This document shows positions 26,693 to 35,400 of a stretch of 64,000 nt of DNA, one piece after another. A program made the translations under genes and the position numbers. The notes under the pieces are model-generated. The model saw only the letters and a program-made list of their open reading frames with translations. It was not told the DNA's origin and made no database searches. The stretch is from Bacteroidota bacterium (GTDB lineage: Bacteria > Bacteroidota > Bacteroidia > Flavobacteriales > Schleiferiaceae), in assembly GCA_024742495.1 (NCBI GenBank), contig JANSYJ010000001.1, forward strand, positions 434,001-498,000. Reading direction: 5' to 3'. The stretch's first letter is position 1; each line of letters opens with the position of its first letter.

Positions 26693-26700
26693 CAAAAGTA
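26693..26700 (-). promoter_or_regulatory. -7 element abutting the S4 gene start codon
   Basis: TACTTTTG on the minus strand matches TAnnTTTG exactly. It touches hairpin B0 of the array on one side and lies 4 nt from the ATG on the other. No -33 TTG is visible at 17-23 nt because that space is occupied by the hairpin. Confidence 0.4.
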
Positions 26701-27285
26701 AAGAATCCCGAACGTTAAGTCCGGGATTCTTAAGATATAGAGGGGGTAATTTTCAGTTTGAAAATTTAGCCCCTTCAGCGCTTAATCTGAAGGGTACTAA
26801 AAGGGGTATAGAGGGATGTTTTAATTTCTTTGGTTAAAGGATCCCCGGAGTGGGTACCGGGGAATCCTTTGGATATAGAAGGGGTGTTTTAAACTTTTTT
26901 GGTTTTTAGCTCCCTCAGCACTTAAGCTGAGGGATACTAAAAGGGTATAGAGGGATATTTTAATTTTTTTGGTTAAAGGATCCCCGGAGTGGGACCGGGG
27001 AATCCTTTGGATATAGAGGGGGTGTTTTAAACTTTTTTGGTTTTTAGCTCCCTCAGCACTTAAGCTGAGGGATACTAAAAGGGTATAGAGGGATATTTTA
27101 ATTTCTTTGGTTAAAGGATCCCCGGAGTGGGGCCGGGGAATCCTTTGGATATAGAGGGGGTGTTTTAAACTTTTTTGGTTTTTAGCTCCCTCAGCATTTA
27201 AGCTGAGGGATACTAAAAGGGTATAGAGGGATATTTTAATTTCTTTGGTTAAAGGATCCCCGGAGTGGGTACCGGGGAATCCTTT
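26700..27285. repeat. Tandem array of nine alternating hairpins, about 138-bp period
   Basis: This noncoding stretch between the beta-helix gene and the S4 gene is an ordered series B0-A0-B1-A1-B2-A2-B3-A3-B4. B hairpins lie at 26700-26731, 26836-26870, 26975-27008, 27113-27146 and 27251-27285; A hairpins at 26771-26794, 26911-26934, 27049-27072 and 27187-27210. The B stem is AAAGGATCCCCGG with CCGGGGAATCCTTT; the A stem is TCCCTCAGC with GCTGAGGGA. Every hairpin is followed on the + strand by a related linker (TATAGAGGG, TTTTAA, TTTTTTGGTT; 40 nt in the unit measured), so the 138-bp unit is itself a diverged dimer of about 69 bp. Stems in the leftmost unit differ by compensatory changes. There is no ORF, and T runs do not directly follow the stems. 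Confidence 0.9.
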
Positions 27286-27308
27286 GGATATAGAGGGGGA
27301 TTTTAAAT

Positions 27309-30300
27309 CTATTTGCGGTACACTACTTTTTGAGTGTAGCTCTTAGTATCAGTGATTACCTTCATTAGATAGATTCCGTCAAGAAGGTCAGTTCCTGGCT
27401 GGTAAACCATAGTGTTAGTTCCGCGGAACTGATGTCCCATAGACTGAAGATCTACCATTTTACCGCTCAAGTCATATAACTCTACGCGAACGTCGCTTCC
27501 TTTATCAAGGTTTAGATCGATATGAGCTGCACCACTGAAAGGGTTAGGGTAAACATTGATACCAGTTTCTTCTTCAACTTTCAATTCACTAGTTCCAATG
27601 GTGTTCCCGTTGGTGTTAAACTCTAGGTTGCTTACGTCGAAGGTTACAGGAACATAAGTGTTGTAGTCTCCCACGATTGAGAAGGTTACATTAAGAACTT
27701 TGCTTAAATCTAGTGGCGTGTTTCCAGCAGACTGAAGATCGGCTAAGTTCACAGTGTAAGTTCCCATTGCCGCGTTGTTTACAGGAACTGTAACACGGTA
27801 CTGCTCGCTCCAGTTAGTAATGTCTGCTGTTACAACAGTTACAATCATTTCGCTCATTCCGCTTAAGCTCGCTTCGAAGCTCAGTTGGTTGAAGGCGCTC
27901 ATGTCTACCGCTTTGTGACCTGGGCGTAGCATGCGATAGATGCTTACATAGTTCTTTAAGTTACCGGCGAATTGTACATCGCGCTCTAAGTGCTTTTTGT
28001 TGCTATCGAAAACATAACCGCTTTCTGTAAGAGTAGTAAAGCTGGTATTAGTAGCTCCAACAACTTGCTCGTAGTCAACACCCCAAGCACCGTCTGCTAG
28101 GTAAAGTACGTCGCGTCCACCACCGATGTCATTTAAGATTTCAAAACCTGCATCAAAGATGTAACCGGTGTTCCAAACTACTGTCTCTTCCGTTTTTGCT
28201 GGATCTAAGGTGATTAATTCACCAAACTGAGTACGAGTAGCTTTTTCGTTGATAGTACGGTTAGCCATGATGTTGATTTCAGTAGCTCCAACAGTGTTCA
28301 CCATGGTTAAGTGAATCTTACCGTCTTCATAACGACCAGTTTTCACATAAGTAGTAGGAATCGCTACATGGCTGCTTGTTAAGCTTGATACTGCTCCATC
28401 CATTTCCATAAGGTCAAGGATATCTTCAACTAAAGCACGAGTTAAGCTTTCAGAAACTGTCCATACTTGGAAGTTATACACCTTATCAGAAGGCTGCATG
28501 TTATACTCTTGTTGATTCCAACGAGCATCAATTTCAAAAGAACCGTCTGCTTTCTTGTAAGCCACAAAGGTTACAGCAATATCAACTAAGCCGTTTCCTT
28601 GATCAAGGTGAGACATGATGAAGTTATGTCCTTTGATGTTAACCACTTTGATGTTCTCTAGAGAAGCACCGTTTAAGCGATCACAAATTACTTTGGTATG
28701 ATTGTAAACTTCATTTTGAGTTTCAATAGCAAGGATGCTTCCTAAGCGGTTGTTCGCATTGTTTAGGTAATCAACCGAAAACACATTTAAGGCATTGGTA
28801 ATTCCTACTAAGTCTGTTGGACTAGCAACTACTGCTGCTGCATTGTGAGGACCTACAGGAGGAAGGTAGTCACTAAGAGCATTAGTCTTAGCTACATTGT
28901 TTAACTGATAATCGCTTAAAGTAGGTTGAGCATCGATGCGATCGTAGAAAGTATGCTTTCCGCTGATGATACGCTCGTAGTTACGGGCAGCAATTAAACG
29001 TGCCATAGAACCTTCACTTTCAATTCCACCGTTATTAGAACCTGATGAACCAGTAGCACAGTTTTCAGTAGCACTGTTATTATTCACATTAGGATCTGGC
29101 TGATTTTGACTGTTTACAGAAGCAGTGTTACTTCCATTACCGTTCACGGTTACAGTAACTTCTAAAGTTTGTACGTTTCCACAAGTTACTTCTGGGATAG
29201 TCCACTCACCATTGGCAGCATTGTAAGTTCCGCTGCTAGGAGTGTTGTGGCTTACATAAGTAAAGTTGGCATCAATTAGGTAATCAATGATAACCGCAGT
29301 TGCAGGAACTCCACAAGTAAGGTTATCTACATAAATGGTGAAGGTTACTTGATCACCAGTGTTAGGCGTATTGTTAGTTACAGTTTGAGTAACCTCTAAG
29401 TCAGCAGGACAACGAGTGCTGTTAATGTCGGCAGTAATAGTTGTTCCTTGTAAGTACCAGCTTAAAGAGCTAACAGAAGGGAAAGTCACATCAAATACAT
29501 CACAGTGTGTTCCTGCTAGGAAAGCGCTAGTCTGACCGCGGTCTTGAGCACCTGGGCTGAAGAAGTTATTTCCGCCTACAGGAACATTTACGGTTGATCC
29601 GTTCTGATTGCTGTATCCAAATCGAGCAACAACATTACCGTTTACATCTATATATACACAATTCAACTCTGGGCTAACACTTACTAAACCGGTAGATCCA
29701 GTAGCAGTAAAGGCAGCACAAAATTCAGAAGTACCATTGGTGCTTAAGTAAGCAGTAGCAGTAAGTTTCTCACCAGCTACAAATCCAGCTGGAGCAGCAA
29801 CAGTAAACTCGAAACGGTTAGCGTTGGTTTCAGAACCTTGGGCTACACCATTTACTAAACCAGGACCATAAGAACCGGTTGTAGCATCCATATCATCTGC
29901 GCTACCTTCTACTTTAGAGAAAAGGAACTCACGACCTTGAGCCATAAAAGCACCAGCATATTCATCCGCTAAGAAGAACTCTACTAAAGCACCTGCCGGA
30001 GCAAAACCTTTAACTGTAAGGTTGGCGCCATTTAGGATAACCGCGTCAATTACCGGGAAATTTTGAGCTTTGTTTCCGCCAGCATCAATATCATTATTAT
30101 CGTTTAAAGTAACATAAGTACTAGTACCCATTCTGTGGTTATCGGTAGAGCGTAATACGTCAATCCCGATTTGCTTAGAAGTAGTTAAAGGTGCAGCAGT
30201 TGGAAGTACGTTACCATTGTTATAAATGCAGTTCTCAGTAATCCAGTGCTTTTCAGCTGCACTTGTTACAAGGATACCCGCACCCACATTATCATAAATT

Positions 30301-31271
30301 TTATTCTTGCGAATGGTATCTCCGTAAGTTCCGTAGATGCGCATTCCAGAAGTTTCATTGTTTAAGATTCCGTTACCGAAAGAAGTGTTGTTTTCGATAA
30401 GGTGGCTGCCAAAAGAGTTATAAGAATCAAAACCATTAGCTCCATTATCGCGGAACATGTTTTCACGAATAGTACAGTTTTCTGTGTGGTCTGCAACGTC
30501 TAAACCATCAGTAATGAAATCTACCAAACCGTTGTGGGCAAAATCGTTTTGGTAAATATCCCAACCGGTGCTTCCTGTGCGTAAAAAGCCTCCCATTGTT
30601 CTGCTATAAGCCACATAGTTGTTGTGAAACTTACCGTTATCAACCTGTAGAGCTTGGAAGTTAGGAGCACCATTAAAGTCGCTTCCCGCTGGAGCCATAT
30701 CCGCGTGAGCCTCAGAACCAAGAACCATATTAAAGGCTTCGAAGTCATTGGCGCTTGCACGCACTAAAAGGTTAGCTTGGTTATAGATGAACCAACCGTT
30801 ACCGAAACTGTGGATAGTAATATCGTTTACAACTTGATCGCGCTCACAAAAGTGTAATCCCCATTTAAGTGTTCCGTGTCCGTCCACTAATTCAATTTCA
30901 GGACCGTCCACTTGCGCTAAGGCTACATCATCACAACCTACAGTACCACCGATACCAAAAGTAGTGGTGTTAGTATTTCCCGTAAAGGCTGTTTGTGTGC
31001 TACCATCAATAGTTAAAACCCGGTTTCCAATTCCTGGAAGCTCGGTAGAAGTAATAGTAATGGTAAAAACCCCGGTAGTAGAATTGTAGCCTGGGTCGGT
31101 AGTAGGAATGTTGAATTCGATGCGATCAATACTCCAATTGGCATTGGCATCGGTAATAGCCTGACGTAAAGACCCCGCTCCGGAATCATTGGTGTTTGTC
31201 ACCGTTAGTGTCTGACCAAAAGCACCTATTGAAAGTGCCATTAAAATTGTTAAAATACCCCACGTTTTCAT
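27309..31271 (-). CDS. Right-handed beta-helix surface protein with T9SS sorting domain
   Basis: A 1320-aa exported protein. The signal peptide (MKTWGILTILMALSIGAFGQ) fixes ATG at 31271; a start further upstream at 31298 would lie inside the probable -7 element. The N-terminal third has parallel beta-helix repeats (phrases such as NCTIRENMFRDNGANGFDSYN and GILNNETSGMRIYG). A DUF11-like Ig domain follows (DLEVTQTVTNNTPNTGDQVT), then a long region of unknown fold, and a C-terminal type A sorting domain (GINVYPNPFSGAAHIDL to KVVYRK). It should be secreted by T9SS and anchored to the surface. Ligand or substrate is unknown. It is divergent from a LytTR regulator, and its 3' side runs into the hairpin array. 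Confidence 0.88.
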   Translation of the reverse strand: MKTWGILTILMALSIGAFGQTLTVTNTNDSGAGSLRQAITDANANWSIDRIEFNIPTTDPGYNSTTGVFTITITSTELPGIGNRVLTIDGSTQTAFTGNTNTTTFGIGGTVGCDDVALAQVDGPEIELVDGHGTLKWGLHFCERDQVVNDITIHSFGNGWFIYNQANLLVRASANDFEAFNMVLGSEAHADMAPAGSDFNGAPNFQALQVDNGKFHNNYVAYSRTMGGFLRTGSTGWDIYQNDFAHNGLVDFITDGLDVADHTENCTIRENMFRDNGANGFDSYNSFGSHLIENNTSFGNGILNNETSGMRIYGTYGDTIRKNKIYDNVGAGILVTSAAEKHWITENCIYNNGNVLPTAAPLTTSKQIGIDVLRSTDNHRMGTSTYVTLNDNNDIDAGGNKAQNFPVIDAVILNGANLTVKGFAPAGALVEFFLADEYAGAFMAQGREFLFSKVEGSADDMDATTGSYGPGLVNGVAQGSETNANRFEFTVAAPAGFVAGEKLTATAYLSTNGTSEFCAAFTATGSTGLVSVSPELNCVYIDVNGNVVARFGYSNQNGSTVNVPVGGNNFFSPGAQDRGQTSAFLAGTHCDVFDVTFPSVSSLSWYLQGTTITADINSTRCPADLEVTQTVTNNTPNTGDQVTFTIYVDNLTCGVPATAVIIDYLIDANFTYVSHNTPSSGTYNAANGEWTIPEVTCGNVQTLEVTVTVNGNGSNTASVNSQNQPDPNVNNNSATENCATGSSGSNNGGIESEGSMARLIAARNYERIISGKHTFYDRIDAQPTLSDYQLNNVAKTNALSDYLPPVGPHNAAAVVASPTDLVGITNALNVFSVDYLNNANNRLGSILAIETQNEVYNHTKVICDRLNGASLENIKVVNIKGHNFIMSHLDQGNGLVDIAVTFVAYKKADGSFEIDARWNQQEYNMQPSDKVYNFQVWTVSESLTRALVEDILDLMEMDGAVSSLTSSHVAIPTTYVKTGRYEDGKIHLTMVNTVGATEINIMANRTINEKATRTQFGELITLDPAKTEETVVWNTGYIFDAGFEILNDIGGGRDVLYLADGAWGVDYEQVVGATNTSFTTLTESGYVFDSNKKHLERDVQFAGNLKNYVSIYRMLRPGHKAVDMSAFNQLSFEASLSGMSEMIVTVVTADITNWSEQYRVTVPVNNAAMGTYTVNLADLQSAGNTPLDLSKVLNVTFSIVGDYNTYVPVTFDVSNLEFNTNGNTIGTSELKVEEETGINVYPNPFSGAAHIDLNLDKGSDVRVELYDLSGKMVDLQSMGHQFRGTNTMVYQPGTDLLDGIYLMKVITDTKSYTQKVVYRK

Positions 31272-31295
31272 AACTGTAAATGTTCGATTACACAG

Positions 31296-31303
31296 CAAAC
31301 GTA
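31296..31303 (-). promoter_or_regulatory. -7 element of the beta-helix gene
   Basis: TACGTTTG on the minus strand fits TAnnTTTG exactly, 24 nt before ATG 31271. A matching -33 TTG is lacking, which would fit a promoter that needs an activator such as the adjacent LytTR regulator. Confidence 0.45.
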
Positions 31304-31364
31304 GGGCGACTATTAAGTAAAGGAGGGGGATTTTAGATGAACCGTAATTTACTTCGATGTAAAG

Positions 31365-31394
31365 ACGAACGGTTGTTTTTCTTCGATAAACGGT
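31365..31394 (-). promoter_or_regulatory. Paired LytTR-type binding repeats
   Basis: The minus strand carries ACCGTTTAT (31394-31386) and ACCGTTCGT (31373-31365), separated by exactly 12 nt. Both fit the published LytTR consensus [TA][AC][CA]GTTN[AG][TG] at every position, and 12-13 nt is the known spacing. The pair sits in the gap between the beta-helix gene and the LytTR regulator gene. Confidence 0.65.
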
Positions 31395-31447
31395 AATACC
31401 GTAAACCCATGATTTAGGCTAATATAGAGTATATTATGTAGTATAAC

Positions 31448-31478
31448 TTGCATTCTAATTATATTAGGGCCACTTTTG
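31448..31478 (+). promoter_or_regulatory. Probable promoter of the LytTR regulator
   Basis: TTG at 31448-31450, 20 nt, then CACTTTTG (31471-31478), one base off TAnnTTTG. The ATG follows 20 nt later. Confidence 0.45.
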
Positions 31479-31498
31479 TTTATACAGAAATCTCCCTT

Positions 31499-32179
31499 AT
31501 GAAGTGTATAGTTGTTGATGATGATCCCGTGCAAAGGGAAGCAATCCGATCTTGCATTAATCGGGTTAACGACTTGGAGTTAGTAGGCATGTATCCCAAT
31601 GCAATCGAAGCACGTATTGCATTGCAAAAGAGGCAAGTGGATCTAATTTTTCTTGATGTGGAGATGCCAGAAATGAGCGGCATTGAATTCTTGGCCAGCT
31701 TTAAAGAGGTCCCTCAAGTTATAATGGTAACCGCCAAAAAGCACTATGCTTTTGAAGCTTTCGAATACGATGTTACCGATTATATTTCCAAACCGGTGGA
31801 CATGGACCGCTTTTCATCTGCGGTGCAGAGGGCGCGTTATTATGAAGATAACCTCAGTAAGCCTGATGTTGACAATTCTATTTTTATTAAATCGGACGGT
31901 GTTTTAGTAAAACTTTCTGTGGATGATGTTTATTACGTTGAAGCTTTAGGTGATTATATCAAGGTAGTAACCGACGAAAAACGCTATATCGTTCATAGCA
32001 CAATGAAAGCTTTTGTAGCAAAGTTGCCTGAAAACTTCTTACGGGTTCACAAGTCGCATATTATCAATATTGATAAGATCGAAAAGTTGGAAGAAAACAC
32101 CGTTTTCATGACTGGTCAGGAAATCCCTGTAAGCCGCAACAACAAAAAGATTTTGGTCGATCGCCTTTCTGAAAAATAG
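31499..32179 (+). CDS. LytTR-family DNA-binding response regulator
   Basis: A 226-aa protein. The receiver domain (residues 1-115) has acidic pocket Asp7-9, phospho-acceptor Asp53 (FLDVEMPEMSG) and the conserved Lys in YISKPVD. The C-terminal LytTR domain (about 125-226) has the family pattern VYYVEALGDYIKVVT, then FLRVHKSHIINI and PVSRNNKKIL. ATG at 31499 is chosen because the receiver begins at once (MKCIVVDDD); the upstream TTG extension overlaps the promoter. No histidine kinase is adjacent. It is divergent from the beta-helix gene and 265 nt upstream of the giant adhesin, so it probably controls one or both. Confidence 0.92.
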   Translation: MKCIVVDDDPVQREAIRSCINRVNDLELVGMYPNAIEARIALQKRQVDLIFLDVEMPEMSGIEFLASFKEVPQVIMVTAKKHYAFEAFEYDVTDYISKPVDMDRFSSAVQRARYYEDNLSKPDVDNSIFIKSDGVLVKLSVDDVYYVEALGDYIKVVTDEKRYIVHSTMKAFVAKLPENFLRVHKSHIINIDKIEKLEENTVFMTGQEIPVSRNNKKILVDRLSEK

Positions 32180-32233
32180 ACCCCTTTCCTAACATTTTTC
32201 AACTTTTTTTTAGCTCCGCACTCATTTTCAAGC

Positions 32234-32263
32234 TTGTGCGTTGTTAATAATTTTCTATCTTCA
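32234..32263 (+). promoter_or_regulatory. Possible promoter of the giant adhesin operon
   Basis: TTG at 32234-32236 is followed after 19 nt by TATCTTCA (32256-32263), which keeps TA and TT of the TAnnTTTG element. Two mismatches make this tentative. It would give a leader of about 175 nt that contains a 27-codon ORF. Confidence 0.3.
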
Positions 32264-32271
32264 CCATCCTT

Positions 32272-32443
32272 CAACCAACCAAACAAACTCCATTATGCGG
32301 AAAGAGTATCCTCTTGTCCCAAAACATGTCTATTTAGCTCCTTTAAACCTGCGCATTCTTGCGATGGGTGTTCCATGACTTAGACGCCAATCTGTCTTTT
32401 CTTGCTGAGCTACTTTTTCAATTTTTCCAACCAACCAAACAAA
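32272..32443 (+). repeat. Duplicated 16-nt leader preceding two MRK-start ORFs
   Basis: CAACCAACCAAACAAA occurs exactly at 32272-32287 and again at 32428-32443. The first copy precedes an ATG (32295) opening Met-Arg-Lys-Glu; the second precedes the adhesin ATG (32445) opening Met-Arg-Lys-Ala. The gap looks like a partial duplication of the gene's 5' end or a purposeful upstream ORF. Confidence 0.7.
32295..32378 (+). CDS. Small upstream ORF in the adhesin leader (27 aa)
   Basis: ATG at 32295 opens a 27-codon frame ending at TGA 32376-32378, starting MRKEYPLVPKHV. It has the same A/C-rich leader as the adhesin gene 150 nt downstream. The peptide has no signal-peptide hydrophobic core, so it is not a simple truncated copy of the adhesin N-terminus. 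It may be translated as a regulatory uORF or be a chance frame. Confidence 0.3.
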   Translation: MRKEYPLVPKHVYLAPLNLRILAMGVP

Positions 32444-32444
32444 T

Positions 32445-35400
32445 ATGAGAAAGGCACTATTCTTTTTTCTGACGTTTTACGCCTGTTCCCTTCTTGGGCA
32501 GGTTAACACCTATCCCTATGCCGAGGGATGGGAAACCTCAATTACTTGGACCCAATCTACGGCTGATGACCGAAATTGGACCAGGCAATCTGGCGGAACC
32601 ACTTCGTCCACTACTGGGCCTAGTGCAGCTAATGAAGGAACCAACTACGTTTATGTAGAAACATCCGGTTCTTCGGCAAATCAAACCGCAATCCTTGAAC
32701 AGGATTTTAATCTAAGCGGTTTAACCAACCCTCTTTTCTCCTTTGATTATCACATGTACTTTAGTGGCTCAGCCAATGGCGGAACATTAAAAGTGGATGT
32801 TTCAGACGATGGCGGAACCACTTGGTGTAACCTGTGGTCTAAATCTGGAGATCAAGGGAACACTTGGCACGACAATGAACCAATTCCCCTCGATGCTTAT
32901 GGTCTTGGTACGGTAAAATTGCGTTTCCATTTTACCGTAGGAACGAACAGTTCTTTTCATAATGACGTAGCACTAGACGATCTTAACTTAATAGATGCTG
33001 CAAGTGGCACCGCTTGTCAAGTTCCAATTTGCTTTCTTTCCAGCAATGTTCAAGCTACCTCGGTAGACTTGACCTGGTCGGGAGTTTCTACCGCAACTTC
33101 GGGTTATAACATTATTTACGGAGCAAATGGCTTCGACCCTAAAACTACCGGTACTAATATGGCTTCGGCAGGAGCAAGTACTACGGTTTCTAGTTTGACC
33201 CCAGGAACAAATTATGATTTTTACCTCTACGGTAACTGCGGCGCAGCCAATAGTGATACGGTAGGGCCAATTCAGGCGACTACCGCATTACTCTGCCAAT
33301 CGCCTACCGCATTGGGAGTGTCCAACATTACCTCCACTTCTGTGGATTTAGCTTGGACCGCTGGAGGTACAGAGACCCAATGGGATGTGGAATATGGAGC
33401 ACAAGGGTTTACGCAGGGCGCGGGGACTTTGGTTAACGGGACCACTACAAACCCACATTCTCTTTCCGGATTGAGCTCAAGTACAGATTATGACTTTTAC
33501 GTTCGTGCCGATTGTGGCGCTAATGGAACAAGCCCTTGGTCTGGACCTTTTTCTTTTACAACCGCTTTTCAGTGCCCGGCTGGAGCTGTTTGTGGAACCT
33601 ATAGTGCTGGAGATATTCAAACGGATGCTTCATTTACAAGCTTACCGGGAACCTCTACCTGCCAAGGCTCAATGGTGTTGACCATTCCTGCAGGAGACTG
33701 GATTGATAGCGTGGATGTGTTTTATGATATTACAGCTCAAGGCGGCGCTTGGCGCTCGGAACAGCGCTCTTGGCTTTACAGTCCCACCACGGGAACAGGT
33801 GAGTCGAGCATTACTAATGGCCCCAGTTTAAACTCGGCGGGCACGGCAAGCTATAATCGCTCTGCTCTTTCCTTTGCTAACACGGGCACAGGAAATGTAA
33901 CTATCGAAATTCATGGTGGTCGCACTTGGCCTGCTAATTCGGGCTGTAATACTACATACAACAAAATTGACGATGGAACTTGGTTAGTGATTGCATACCA
34001 CTCTTTAGCTCCAAGTTGTACCCCTCCAAATACTTTAACCGCAACTAATGTTACGGCAACAACTGCCGATTTAGGCTGGACCTCAACTGGTACTGAAACT
34101 CAGTGGGATATTGAATATGGTTTAAGTGGCTTTGTGCAAGGAGCAGGCACCACAATAAGTGGAACGACCTCAAACCCTTACAACCTCAGCGGGCTTAGCA
34201 CCAATTCGGCTTACGAATACTACGTGCGCGCTAATTGTGGTGGTTCAACAAGCTCATGGGCTGGACCATTTGGCTTTAGCACACCTTGTGCAACGCCCAA
34301 CCCTGCAACCTTGCCTTTTATAGAAGGCTTTGAAACAGTAAACGGCACTAGTCAAGTTGATGCAGCCATTGTCTGTAACACGGGAGTTAATATTAATTAC
34401 TCTACAACTGGTCAAGGATTGGGTCGGGCCCGATGGGGAACCAACGCAGTTACGGCGATTTCTGGTTCTGGGGCGGTAACCTTGGATAGGAATCCAAGCG
34501 GAACTTTTGTTACCAACTACCTCGACATTACCGTGAATTTAAGTTCCTATACCGCAAATACTGATTTAGAACTATTATTCGACTACCAAGATCACGGTGA
34601 CGAGGATCAGGCTGAGGATAGTGTTTGGGTGCGCGGTTCATCCGCCGACCCTTGGGTTGGTATTTACGATTTGAACCCAACCCTATTAGCTAATGGTACA
34701 ACCGCTAATGTGGGGCCAATTGATATCGATGCCGCATTATTAGCTGCTGGACAAACGGTAAGCAGCACCTTCCAAATCCGCTTTGGTCAGAATGATAACT
34801 TTCCAGCAACATCAGTAAGTGGTAGTGACGGTTTTACCTTTGATAATATTGTAGTACGTCAAGCGCCAACTTGCTTAAAGCCAGACAACCAGTCGGTTAG
34901 TAATGCAATGGCTACCAGCGTTGACCTATCATGGACCGAGAATGGCACCGCTACTACGTGGTACATAGAATATGGCACTACCGGTTTTGCACAGGGCGCG
35001 GGCACCACGATTACCACAACGACCAATCCACACAACCTTTCCGGTTTAACTGCGGATACAGAGTATGATTTTTATGTAAGATCTTATTGTGCGGTAGGTG
35101 ATACCTCCTTTTGGGAAGGACCATTTAGCTTCCGTACAGCTTGTAACCCTTTTACCGCCCCTTACTCTCAAAACTTTGATGGAGAAACAGCACCGGCAGT
35201 AAATTCTTGTTGGACGGTAATTAATACCGCAACTTCTGCACGACTGCAAACGGATGCAACTCCAATTGGCACCACCGCCAATTCGGCTCCTAACTCCGTA
35301 GAGTTTTATAATGGCTCAGGTACTACTCCAAGTCAGCAGATTTTGGTTAGTCCAATGTTCTCGGACTTAGACAATACTAAACGCATCAAATTCTTCCTTT

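Noticed and set aside
26700-27285. CRISPR array
   Set aside because: Spacers between repeats are not unique; the linkers are themselves repeated, the period is 138 bp, and no cas genes are near.
26700-27285. Series of intrinsic terminators
   Set aside because: On neither strand does a T tract directly follow the stems; the T-rich part is about 10-20 nt away and belongs to the repeated linker.
31272-31298. N-terminal extension of the beta-helix protein
   Set aside because: It would precede the signal peptide and begin inside the probable -7 promoter element.
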